Shown one piece after another: positions 19,553-28,982 of a stretch of DNA of 64,000 nucleotides; within the stretch, counting starts at the first letter, position 1; every line of letters starts with the position of its first letter. The notes under the pieces were generated by a model. That model was not told where the DNA came from and ran no database searches. It saw only the letters and a program-made list of their open reading frames with translations. The position numbers and the translations under genes are program-made. This stretch comes from Agrostemma githago. Its lineage: Eukaryota > Streptophyta > Magnoliopsida > Caryophyllales > Caryophyllaceae. The stretch is taken from NCBI GenBank assembly GCA_958450325.1, contig OY288262.1:13055081-13119080 (forward strand), given 5' to 3'.

Positions 19553-20496
19553 TCACAAGCCGAAAACGGAGTACAACAAAAGAGGAGTAATATCACTCCA
19601 GCGGAACATGGTCCACAGCCTGGACATTCTCCTCTGGTGGAGGTGAAACAGTAGCATATCCTTCTGCAGGAACCTGGGTCTCCGGATAATTAAGATGGAC
19701 AGTAGCGGAACCTCTCCCAGGATCATCGGCGGCATCCTCCTGGTCCACACTCTCTTGCCCATCAGCCTCCTGGTCAGCAATGGGGGATCAACGGACTCCT
19801 CCAGATCCTCCGCCTCCACGTTAGAGAGCATCCAGATATTCCTTGATCATCTCAACTTTGGTATACTGGTCCGGCCAAGCAAGAGCATCCCTCAGAGTCT
19901 TCTTCAGCTCAGCATTCTTCCCCTACAGGGAAGAATTGGCATCCAGGGCCTGCGCAAGCTCATTCCTTGCATCCACCAGATCTGCACTAAGCTTTTGTCT
20001 TTTGCCAAATTCCTCCACCAACAATCCGCAAACCAAGTCCAACTTCTTCAGAGAACTTTTTTCTAGCACAGACCTGGGACAAGGAAGTAGCATCTGGCCT
20101 AGAAGATCCATGTCCTCTGCAGACTTGGAAGTACCGAAGCCTTTAGGAAATTTGAGCACCACTCCAGCAGGAACATCATTAACGGATCTGGGGGCAGAAT
20201 AAGAGTGAGGCTCAGTAAGATCTACAACTGGAGTTCACTTTCTACAGGAGTAATTTTTGAGGGAGGGGATGGGTTAAGCCTTCTCCTAGAACCAGCGGGG
20301 CCAGAAGAAGCAGAATAAACTTTCCTCTTGGAGGCCACCCTAGTAGCAACGACCCGCCCTCAAGCAGCCACAACTTGCTCTAGGGTTACACGAGGCTTAG
20401 CGGATCCTGAAGAAGGGGGCAAGCGAAAATAAGTACCATGGAAATCCGAGATCAGGCAAACTTAGCCAAGCATTGACGTATCTTACCCGAAGACAT
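19553..20496 (-). pseudogene. Antisense ORF remnant of the Tat element (coiled-coil-like protein)
   Basis: Read on the minus strand, opposite to pol. An ATG at 20496 opens MSSGKIRQCLAKFA and then stops. Further pieces in shifted frames follow: PRVTLEQVVAA, VASKRKVYSASSG, then a charged heptad-like segment (LVEEFGKRQKLSADLVDARNEL, about 19960-20060) and TLRDALAWPDQYTKVEMIKEYL (about 19830-19905). Stops and frame changes break it. Several Tat-lineage elements are known to carry an antisense ORF between integrase and the 3' LTR, which fits this position. Its function is unknown. An intron near 20455 may explain the first break. Confidence 0.5.
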
Positions 20497-20703
20497 GTTC
20501 TCACCAGACTCTTCTTTTTCTTCTTCTTGGGGAGGAGATGAAGGTTCACCTGTGGAAGGATAGAGCAAATTGCGGAATGTCCTCTACTCCGGGTCTAGGT
20601 CGAATAGTCGGGACAAAGAAACAATCATCACGAAAACCATCTATAGTCCAAGCAAACAGAAATTCACGCTTAAGATGAGCTTATTCGGGAATTTGGAGGC
20701 ATT
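20497..20703. other. Short spacer before the Tat LTR
   Basis: No gene seen. A clean polypurine tract is not obvious before the LTR; the nearest purine run is GGAATTTGGAGGC (20688-20700). Confidence 0.4.
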
Positions 20704-21340
20704 TGTTCGGGATAAAAATCCGCATTTTTGAAATTATGACGTGGCGTATTACGATTGGACAATCGGGAAAGACTAAAGTGAAAAGTCAAAGGTCAAAGGT
20801 CGGGAGTTAGTGAAAAAGTCGTTGAGCCGGTCATAACTCAAAAGCATGGGCCAACCCACTGAAACCCTTCAATCCATAAGCAGGAAGAAGAGGTCAAACA
20901 ACTACTCCCTAAATTCTAGGGATTCCTCCTGAATAATAGGAACAAGCTCGGGAGGAAGTTAAGGAGAAAACCCTAGGCAACAGCAACTTTATAAGGGAAG
21001 AAGACCGGGGAGAAATTCATTAAACACACCTTCAACACACCAACTCCAAGCAAATTCACAGCATAATACTACATAGTTAATTATCATAAAAATATCTGTA
21101 CTTGTATTCCTTTGCGTTCCTCGTTCTTTAGGTCATAGTAGAATTTTGGCGGGATTCCGACTCCCCCCGCCGTTTTTCCCACATCGGGTTTCCGCGTCAC
21201 CAAAACATTTTGTGTTGCTTCTTTTCCTTTTCGTCGTTCTTCGTTCACTAATATTATCACTATATCAATAATCCGTAGTTATAGGCCGATCGCTTTAACC
21301 CGCCACCAAAAATGATAACCCGGTAAATTTTAACAAAACA
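20704..21340 (+). repeat. Tat-family LTR (complete, 637 bp)
   Basis: Starts TGTTCGGGATAAAAATCC and ends TTTTAACAAAACA, followed three bases later by a tRNA-Lys PBS. A TTTATAA box is at 20988-20994. Its start and end match the reverse complement of the solo LTR at 25649-26565 (TGTTCGGGCC... to ...TACCAAAACA), which confirms the boundaries. It serves both as 3' LTR of the pol-bearing Tat copy on its left and 5' LTR of the gag unit on its right. Confidence 0.82.
20988..20994 (+). promoter_or_regulatory. TATA box of the Tat LTR
   Basis: CTTTATAAGG about 285 bp into the LTR, followed by a purine-rich leader. The same box is kept in the three LTR fragments (near 23208, 33530 and 36450), so each truncated unit retains a possible promoter. 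Confidence 0.5.
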
Positions 21341-21343
21341 AAT

Positions 21344-21361
21344 TGGCGCCCACCGTGGGGC
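21344..21361 (+). other. Primer binding site (tRNA-Lys), Tat array unit 1
   Basis: TGGCGCCCACCGTGGGGC is a full 18-nt complement of the 3' end of plant tRNA-Lys(CUU). The same site is intact at 23565-23582. At 33899-33916 it is mutated to TGGCCCCCACC. Confidence 0.85.
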
Positions 21362-21414
21362 AAAGTGATCATTTCCTATAGCCAAACCTCACGATAAACA
21401 ACCTGCATATCGTC

Positions 21415-23110
21415 ATGTCCGGATCTAGCCAGAGTCCCTCCAGCAGCCAGGAAGCATCAACTCAGCCTTCTGGAGGAGGACTTCTCCCAGGGCTAACGGG
21501 GCCAGTTCTCCCACCCTTCGTCCAGGCGATTCCCGCCAGCCAGACATCAAGATCTATGCCCTCGACGGCTAAACCCCCTCAGGTGCCTAAGATGTCAGGA
21601 GCATCCAGCTCTTCCAGATCCAGCAGGAATAAACATTTTAACCAGAGTCCCAGCCGAGGGAGGACCGCTTGGAGATACTCCCACATGCGCAACACCACCA
21701 GAGCTGATGCAGAGCATGATCCAAGGAATCAACACCCTACGCGAGGCAGTGGAGACCCTATAGAAGGATAACCAGGACCTCAGGGCCCAGATCTCAATGG
21801 TGATCAAACCTCCAGCAGGAGAAGCAAGGATCCTTGGAGAGCCAGACATCAGCAGGAGATCCACCAGAACAATCCCCTCAAAATTAGTAACCAGGCTGGA
21901 GCTCGGATTGGCACTACCCAGCAGAGTCATCGATCCTCAGGAACCAGGCTGTTTGTCCTACAATCGCACACCCAACAGACAACAAACTGCAGGTAACACT
22001 CTCTATGATATCGAAAGGCAGGAAACTTACTTGCTTTCTCTCGCAGGTACCCCTATCCTCCAGACATTAGGATGGCAATCCGCAACTCAACCAGAAGTAC
22101 ACGCCTTATCCAACAATCAGCCCAGTGGAGGAGCATGGTCAGCAGCCACCCCCATCCAGAAGATATTAGGATGGCAGCCGGGAGCCCAAACCAGCACGAC
22201 GACCATAGTCAGGATTCCGTATCCTGGAGGAGTCTGGCCAGCAAGAATTCCTAGGGGAGCATGGTCAGCAGCCACCCCCATTCAGCAGATATCAGGATGG
22301 CAGCCAGGAGCCCCAACTAGCACAGCAACCCAGGCCAAGTCAGTAATCCGTATCCTTGAGGTGTCTGGCCAGCAGGAATCCCTGGAGGAGCATGGTCTGC
22401 AGCCACCCCCATCCAGCAGATATGAGGACGGCAGCCAAGAGCTCCAACCAGCACGGCGACCAAAGTCTGCAATCCGTATACTGGAGTAGTCTGGCCAGCA
22501 GGAATCCCTTAAGGAGCATTGTCAGTAGCCACCCCCATCCAGCAAATATCAAGATGGCAGCCAGGAGCTCCAACCAGCACGGCGACCCAAGTCAGCAATC
22601 CGTATCCTGGAGGAGTCTGGCCAGCAAAAGTCTCGTTTCAGCAAGCAACAGGGTGGCAGTCTGGATCTACGATCAGCGCCACACCATTTCCTAACCCTTC
22701 TAACAATCAGTATCCTGGAGTAACATGGTCAGGAGGTACACCCTTTGGCTTCTTTTCACCTGACTCTAACCCTCTTGTAGGAACAGGTAGCACAGTGAAC
22801 CAGCAGTACCAGGAACTGAGGAACCTGATCAACAAAATTCCTGGAATGCGTCGTCCCCTAGAAAGAGCAGTAAGATATAGCTATGCAGACTCTTCTTTCA
22901 CGGACGACCTAGCCTACGTCGACTTACCGAAAGGATTCGTGCCACCAGCCATGACACTCTATGACGTTTCCGCGGACCTGTCGGATCACATCAACTTGTA
23001 CAAGCAGAAAATGATGGTGGTAACAGAAGCAGGACCCCTGAAGGAGGCATGCATGTGTAAGGGATTTGGCTCCACCTTGTCATGTGCAAGGGATTTGACC
23101 TATACCGAGT
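21415..23110 (+). pseudogene. Truncated Tat gag, array unit 1
   Basis: ATG at 21415 (MSGSSQSPSSSQEAS). An N-terminal Ser/Pro-rich part, four degenerate copies of a 126-bp repeat (about 22126-22630, consensus GGAWSAATPIQQISGWQPGA), then FQQATGWQSGSTISATP, RNLINKIPGM, PKGFVPPAMTLYD and the start of the capsid domain (DHINLYKQKMMVVTEAGPLK). A local deletion after STLS removes most of the capsid. The frame shifts several times. At 23111 gag joins directly to the inside of an LTR, so the rest of gag and all of pol are missing. Confidence 0.82.
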
Positions 23111-23561
23111 AGGTCAAACAACTACTCCCTAAATTCTAGGGATTCCTTCTGCATAATAGAAGCAAGCTCACGAGGAACTTAAGGAGAAAAACCCAAGGCA
23201 ACAACAACTTTATAAGGGAAGAAGACCGGGGAGAAATTCATTGAACACACCTTCAACACACCAACTCCAGGCAAATTCATAGCATAATGCTACATAGTTA
23301 ATTATTATAAAAATATATATACTTGTACTCCTTTGATTTCCTCGTTCTTTAGGTCATAGTAGATTTTTGTAGGATTCCGACTCCCCCCGCGGTTTTTCCC
23401 ACATCGGGTTTTCGCGTCACCAAAACTTTTTGTTTTGTTTCTTTTTCTTTTCGTCGTTCTTCGTTCACTAATATTGTCGCTATATCAATAATCCGAAGTT
23501 ATAGGCCGATCGCTTTAACCCGCCACCAAAAATGATAACCCGGTAAATTTTTACCAAAACA
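23111..23561 (+). repeat. Tat LTR fragment 1 (5'-truncated, about 451 bp)
   Basis: Matches 20891-21340 of the complete LTR and begins AGGTCAAACAACTACTCC. The first 187 bp are missing. Junction to gag: TATACCGAGT|AGGTCAAAC. The PBS follows at 23565. Confidence 0.85.
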
Positions 23562-23634
23562 AATTGGCGCCCACCGTGGGGCAAAGTGATCATTTCCTAT
23601 AGCCAAACCTCACGATAAAAACCTGCATATCGTC

Positions 23635-23803
23635 ATGTCCGGATCTAGCCAGCGTCTCTCCAGCAGCCAGGAAGCATCAACTCAGCTTTCTGGAGGAGGA
23701 CTTCTCCCAAAACTCAGCAAGGATCCTTGGAGAGCCAGAAATCAGCAGGAGATCCACCAGAACAATTCCCTCAGAATTAGTCACCAGGCTAGAGCTCGGA
23801 TTG
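23635..23803 (+). pseudogene. Truncated Tat gag, array unit 2, part 1
   Basis: ATG at 23635 (MSGSSQRLSSSQEAS), then a local deletion relative to units 1 and 3, and QEIHQNNSLRISHQAR up to the CACTA insertion at 23804. Unit 2 resumes at 28422 and, after a second insertion, at 32700. Confidence 0.8.
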
Positions 23804-23829
23804 CACTAGTACAAAAAATGCTTTTCGCA

Positions 23830-24105
23830 ATGGTCAAAAAGAGTATGTTGCAACGGTCATTGACCTTTGTATTCCCGGGCGTTGTAATAGGACCAATACT
23901 TTTCGCAACGGTTCTACAACCATTACAAAAAGATATTTTGCATCGGTTAAAATTGATAACCGATGCAGAAAGTAGTCATTATGCATTAGTTAAATGGAAT
24001 GACCGTTGCGAAAAGTAGACATTTTATATCGGTTTCAAGCAATAACCGTTGCTATAAGCAGACATTTCGTATCGGCTCTTATAGACGACCGTTGTCTTAA
24101 GTAAT
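23830..24105. repeat. CACTA left subterminal repeats
   Basis: Motifs of the type CGCAAYGGT, GCAACGGTC, GCATCGGT and their complements ACCGATGC, ACCGTTGC, in both orientations, at intervals of 20-60 bp. Such arrays are typical transposase-binding regions of CACTA elements. Confidence 0.8.
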
Positions 24106-24125
24106 AATTTTTTTAAAAAAAAAGT

Positions 24126-24128
<3 letters not shown>

Positions 24129-24216
<88 letters not shown>

Positions 24217-24293
24217 CATATATATATATATACACACACAAATATATATATATATATATATATTTGTGTGTGTATATATATATGTATATATAT

Positions 24294-24329
<36 letters not shown>

Positions 24330-24331
24330 TA
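24129..24331. repeat. Compound (TA)n/(TG)n microsatellite
   Basis: About 200 bp of alternating TA and TG/CA dinucleotides. Apparent ORFs over it on both strands are low-complexity artefacts. Confidence 0.95.
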
Positions 24332-24686
24332 ATAAATGAAGTTTTACAAGTTGCGAACCAGACAATTGACATTCAATTACGACGGCTTCAGAATAAATAA
24401 ATTATTAATAAGTTCACATATTTCGAACACTAGAAAATTCTAACTATAATTTCTTTCTCCCCGATTAAACATAGTTTAAACATATACAAGTCTTCATGTT
24501 ATGACGTCTACTATCTTGAAGACTTTTTTGTATGTCGGAGAGTGTTCTGCAACAATAGTTGAAAGGACAACAAAATTCATCAATAGAAAAGCCTCAACTT
24601 ATAAGAATTACATTTTCATATAAGGATACAAATGCATGTTGGATAAACAGATCTTTCTTCTGTTTCACTTGAACGTTTCAAAGCAG
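24332..24686. other. CACTA interior, downstream of the last recognised captured exon
   Basis: No gene recognised. It may contain intron or 3' sequence of the captured CobW-like gene. Confidence 0.35.
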
Positions 24687-24787
24687 TTTAGAATCAACCA
24701 GAGTAACAACTCCATCAAGCTTAACATGTCGTGAAACCTCTTCGTCACTGTAAAATGTCTCAATTGCAGGGCCTGGTTTAGCAAGAC
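24687..24787 (-). pseudogene. Captured CobW/ZNG1-like GTPase exon E
   Basis: On the minus strand, a 3' splice site TTCACAG at 24788-24794 precedes an exon translating GLAKPGPAIETFYSDEEV and KLDGVVTLVDSK. These match the conserved ETTGLA-P-P and LDG-VTLVD blocks of the CobW (COG0523) GTPase family. Splice phase joins exactly to exon D (..HTT-G). The donor is not clear; the frame meets a stop shortly after. Confidence 0.75.
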
Positions 24788-25245
24788 CTGTGAAGCTAAA
24801 GTAATGAGTGACAAGTTTCAAACGATCTCTTTATAACTGACAAGAGATGTGACGAAAATATAGAACACTGAGAATTCTTAAAGTGAGTTTTCACTTATCT
24901 GACTCATTTCTATTTCCTTCCATTTGTCATTTTCTATATTGATAAATTGAAGTTAAATTTTTCTGGAGTATACTCTTATCACAGTAAGATCAGAGTAATG
25001 ACGAAGTCAGAGTGAAGGACTTGTAAGCTAAAGTGTAAGATGCATTATCTAACCTTGATGAATTTACAGTCACTTTGGTCTTCAAATATAAGAAAATAAA
25101 AAAGATTTCTAATCTTAGAACTTGACAGATATATCAGTGGCAATTAATTTGCCATTCTCATAATGAATCTTCATTAACGATCTCAAGAGCCTCCAAAAAA
25201 ATCAATTAAATCATTAGCTTATATAATCATTCATGATATATGTAC

Positions 25246-25419
25246 CTGTTGTGTGAATGATGATGTGATCAAATTTGTCTCACTTGTCCCTAGCTAACTT
25301 CAGTAACTTTAACTAAATCTCCACGCACAGCACAAACAGCCATTATTGACCATGACAATATCTTCATTAGAAGATGAGTGACTAGCAACCATAGAACTAT
25401 CAATATCTACCTCCCCAAA
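25246..25419 (-). pseudogene. Captured CobW/ZNG1-like exon D with the CxCC motif
   Basis: Acceptor GTTGTTGCAG, donor GTACAT. Translation FGEVDIDSSMVASHSS, then EDIVMVNNGCLCC, the metal-binding GCLCC signature of COG0523 GTPases. A deletion of about 5 nt directly after CLCC and a later frame change break the frame. VRGDLVK and LLKLARDK, and DKFDHIIIHTT, can still be read in other frames. Phase with exon C is exact (IENx-FGEVDID). Confidence 0.8.
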
Positions 25420-25578
25420 CTGCAACAACAAATTGAGTACGTAATCAGTTTACCATGACAATATCTTCATTAGAAGATGATTGATGTCTGAAAAGAAGAA
25501 ACCTGAAGAATACCCGCTCTAAAAAGACGATACACTAACCAGTTTCCCTCAGAATTCATAAACATAACGACAAATTAC

Positions 25579-25644
25579 CACATTTTCTATGACGGCAATG
25601 TGCTTGCCATGTTGAGCAGTCAAAATATGATTCAGTAGCGTCGT
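25579..25644 (-). pseudogene. Captured CobW/ZNG1-like exon C (second half of P-loop)
   Basis: 66 bp translating TTLLNHILTAQHGKHIAVIE-N-V. The TT completes the Walker A motif started in exon B. The donor is GTAATT. The last codon is GTG (Val) where the family has Glu. The acceptor TTTTTACAG has been split by the solo LTR (see 25649-26565). Confidence 0.8.
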
Positions 25645-25648
25645 CTGT

Positions 25649-26565
25649 TGTTTTGGTAAAAATTTACCGGGACTACGATTTCGGTTGCGGGTTAAAGCGA
25701 TCTTCCTATAACTATGGGTCAACGGAATCGGGACGAACCTAGCGAGCAAAGAACAATGAAAGAAAATGGACGACACACCAAGTTTTTGTGACGCGGAAAA
25801 CCCGATGTGGGAAAAACCGCGGGGGGAGTCGGAATCCCACCAAAGTTTCACTATAGTCGATAATGAGTAAGAAAGAGATACAAGTTTGAGTATTGGTACT
25901 ACAATTGTCTATGAGTATTTTGTCGTGAAGTTTTGCTCGGAGTTTTTGTGTGTTGATTGTGGGTTGAATGATGATGAATACGGTATGTGCGTGCTTTTAT
26001 GTTGTTGTCTTTTGGAGCCGTTGCCCTTCTTATCCACTAGAATCTTGGCATTTAATCCCCTCTTTATTGCCTGAGATCTGGGGCTTTAACTCTCCTTCAG
26101 CCGATACATTCTTCTCTTGGATTCTCTCCTGGTCTGCAGGAGGGTTTCCAGGTTTGTAGGAGTGGCTGCTGCCTCCCCTCTCTTAGTGTGGGCTGAGTTT
26201 CATCCTCCATGTGTTGGGCCTTCTTGATCAATTGGCCCACTGTTTCATTTACTTCATGCTTCATTTGACCCATTATTGTGTATCATACCAGGTTTGTTTA
26301 ATTTGACGTCTTTCGATTATTTTGACCTTCGTCTTTCAGTCTTTGACTTTCGACTTTTGACTATCGTCTTTTGTCCTTCCGACCTTTGTCCTTTGACCTT
26401 TGACCCTCGGCTCTTGACTTTGACCTTTGACCCTCGCTTTTTGACTTTGACCTTTGACCCTCGGTTTTTGACCATCATCTTTGACCTTCCGACCTTTGAC
26501 CTTTTGACCGTCCACTCATAGCATGCCACGTTGCATTCCGAAGGTGCAAATTTTTGGCCCGAACA
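25649..26565 (-). mobile_element. Solo Tat-type LTR inside the CACTA element
   Basis: 917 bp; in minus orientation it starts TGTTCGGGCCAAAAATTTG and ends TACCAAAACA, like the LTR at 20704-21340. The flanks are tctgt (25644-25648) and tcagt (26566-26570), a 5-bp target duplication with one change. It is longer than the array LTRs, partly because of short tandem repeats around TTTGACCTTTGACCCTCGG (26380-26470). No internal region is attached. Confidence 0.82.
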
Positions 26566-26570
26566 TCAGT

Positions 26571-27085
26571 AAAAACAAAAGGTAAATAACAGAGGTATTG
26601 AAATGAAAAACGAAAGCTTACAACCATCAGCCCATTTCTCTTAACAGGCTTCGAAAGTCGAACGTTGTTCAAGATGAACATTACGAGTTTAAAGAAAACA
26701 TGAAAGCAATGAACAAAAACTAGCTACATTTCAAGTTTTCATATTGCTTCAGGCCTAAATATTAAGAACCGAGCCTATCAATTCATTTGAGAAACCCAAT
26801 ATTTGGCATTTTATGACCTCGGACCTTCAGAATACTATCAAATCCCTTTTAAAGGGCTGATCATAAATGAAGAAAATGAAGAAAATGAATGTCAAAATCA
26901 TACTGCATTTTGTTAACATTAAAACTCTATATAGCAGAAAAAGCGATTAAACCACATGTAATTAGAAGAATAACATCAAAAAAATTCAAACATTCTTCAT
27001 TAAATAGCACATCAAATTGAAATTGCAAGGTTTATAAATACAAACAGATAAAAGCGCAAGCAAAAGTGAAAGCAAGAGAAATAAC
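26571..27085 (-). other. Intron of the captured CobW-like gene
   Basis: Lies between donor AAG|GTTATTTC (27085) and the acceptor interrupted by the solo LTR. No coding sequence recognised. Keeping introns shows that the capture came from genomic DNA, not mRNA. Confidence 0.55.
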
Positions 27086-27154
27086 CTTTCTAGAGCCAAA
27101 GAAACCAGTGATAACAGTAGCTGGAACACGGGAATCAAGACCGAATGCAGAATC
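27086..27154 (-). pseudogene. Captured CobW/ZNG1-like exon B (first half of P-loop)
   Basis: 69 bp bounded by acceptor TTACATCAG and donor GTTATT. Translation is DSAFGLDSRVPATVITGFF then GSRK. This is the VPVTVITGFLGSGK block of CobW GTPases, with Gly to Arg in the Walker A motif. Nucleotide binding would be lost in this copy even if the exons were spliced. Confidence 0.8.
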
Positions 27155-27763
27155 CTGATGTAATTTGTAACAAACATGTTGAAGACGGTAATACGAGGTG
27201 TTATGATAAAATAAATTTATGATATAATTTGTAACAATACTCTCTTCCTGACCCTCAACCGCCGAAGCCCAAATAGCAGTATAACATCAAATATATTTGG
27301 GGTCAGATATAGCAAAGGTTACTTAATTATTCATACAAATAACACCATACTCCATTAACGACGCTACAAGAACACTGAACATGGGGCAACGCCAGGCCTT
27401 CAGCTCAATATCAGACATCAATTCAATATATTACCTAAATATATCAGAATTGAATTATCTCCGGATAATGCACATCTCAAGCAAACAGCTCAATCTTATT
27501 CAATATGCGTATAGAGCTAGATGTAGTTCTTTATCACAATAGCTCACAGCTCCCAACCCAGAACTCAAAATCTCAATCTTAAAACAAATTTGAGGACGGT
27601 TCAGTCAATAATGATTTTTTTCAATTAATTTTTACCAGTTCTATACCTCTGCTTCAATACTCATTCGCTCATCAAAACCAACTAAACCAAATGAACACAA
27701 TCAACTCAGCAATGATACCACAAAAATCACACCAATTTGCACATGAATCGAAAAGAATGGTAC
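27155..27763 (-). other. Probable intron of the captured gene
   Basis: AT-rich sequence without ORF between candidate exon A and exon B. Nothing else recognised. Confidence 0.4.
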
Positions 27764-27952
27764 CTTAGTTTGGCTTTGGAGAGCTCCCAGTAACAGCGAC
27801 CAAAATGTGAAACGACGCCGGCGGCACCCGAAAATAGGGACGGCGAAACGGCGACGTGTCTGGAATGTGAGGCAGGGTGAAGCCAAGTTTAACGAAAAGG
27901 TGATCGGGTTGGGGGATAGTAGAAGAGAGATAGGTGCATATCTAGAATTCAA
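27764..27952 (-). pseudogene. Possible first exon of the captured CobW-like gene (transit-peptide-like)
   Basis: Open minus-strand frame of 63 codons rich in Ser, Leu and Arg, with no acidic residue, ending at a good donor AAG|GTACCATT. Plant CobW proteins of this type can be plastid-targeted, and the composition would fit a transit peptide. There is no in-frame ATG at the start and no sequence motif, so this is tentative. Confidence 0.35.
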
Positions 27953-28069
27953 GATGTTGAATTGTGAAAAATTAGGGTTTGGGTGATGATGGTGAAGAAG
28001 AATTTTTGTCGAAAAAATCTAGGGTTTAGCAAATGATAGTGAACGGATTATTCTCCATAAATGTTACTT

Positions 28070-28400
28070 ATAACTGTGTTGGGTTAGATATTATACAAAA
28101 GTCTTCCGCGTTGGTCGTAAATCTTGACTGATGCGATTATGTTTTATGTATATACTTTTCCCATCGGTCGTAAATTTTGACTGATGTGATTGTATTTTAC
28201 ATATATATATTTCGCATTGGTCGTATATCTTGACTGATGCGGTTATGTTTTACATATACATTTTGCATCGGTCGTATATCTTGACTGATGCGATTATGTT
28301 TTATATAAACATTTCTCATCGGTCGTTGCCCAATAAATGTCGCCTTTTGTTATACGCAATGGTTATTTACAAAAACCGTTGTATTATCTCTACGTCAAAT
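28070..28400. repeat. CACTA right subterminal repeats
   Basis: Four to five copies of a unit of about 60 bp containing GCATCGGTCGTATATC followed by TTGACTGATGCG, plus GCAATGGTTATTTAC and AACCGTTG near the end. They are related to the motifs at the left terminus. Confidence 0.85.
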
Positions 28401-28421
28401 GTCATTTCTCTACTAGTGTTG

Positions 28422-28982
28422 GCACCATCCACGAGAGTCATCGATCCCCAGGAACCAGGCTGTCTGTCCAACAATCGCACACCCAACAGACTACAAACTG
28501 CAGGTAACACTCTCTCTTGTATCGAAAGGCAGGAAACTAACTTGTTGTCTCTCGCAGGTACCTCTATCCTCCAGACACCAGGATGGCAATCCGCAACTCA
28601 ACCAGGAGTACTTGCTTTATCCAACAATTAGCCATCTGGAGGAGCATGGTCAACAGCCACCTCCATCCGGCAGATATCAGGATGGCAGCCGGGAGCCCTA
28701 ACCAGCACGGCGACCTAAGTCAGCAATCTGTATCCTGGAGGAGTCTGGCCAACAGGAATTCCTGGAGGAGCATGGTCAGCAGCCACCCCCATCCAGCAGA
28801 TATCATGATGGCATCCAAGAGCCCCAACCAGCACGGCAACCCAAGTCAGTAATCCGTATCCTGGAGGAGTCTGGCCAGCAGGAATCCCTGGAGGAGCATG
28901 GTCAACTGCTAGCCCCATCTAGCAGATATCAGGATGGTAGCCAGGAGCCCTAACCAGCACGACAACCCAAGTCAGTAATCTG
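28422..28982 (+). pseudogene. Truncated Tat gag, array unit 2, part 2
   Basis: Continues gag after the CACTA: the GAGAGTCATCGATCC region, then three copies of the 126-bp Trp/Pro-rich repeat from about 28630. Cut at 28982 by a 3.7-kb insertion. Confidence 0.8.

Larger units (their letters stand above)
23804..28418. mobile_element. Non-autonomous CACTA (En/Spm) transposon carrying captured gene exons
   Basis: Termini are CACTAGTACAAAAAATG at the left and the complement of CACTAGTAGAGAAATG at the right. The flanking target duplication is ttg (23801-23803, 28419-28421). Removing 23804-28418 and one ttg restores GCTCGGATTGGCACCATCC, the sequence of array unit 3 near 34430. Arrays of GCAACGGTC / GCATCGGTC subterminal repeats lie at both ends. 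No transposase-like ORF is present. The interior holds a (TA/TG)n tract, exons of a CobW-like gene on the minus strand (24687-27154), and a solo Tat LTR. Confidence 0.92.

Noticed and set aside
24024..24400. ORFs of Ile/Tyr/Val/Cys repeats
   Set aside because: Products of the (TA)n/(TG)n microsatellite.
26317..26529. Repeats of TTTGACCTTTGACC as a possible CRISPR-like or regulatory array
   Set aside because: Short irregular tandem repeats inside a solo LTR; no spacer structure, plant context.
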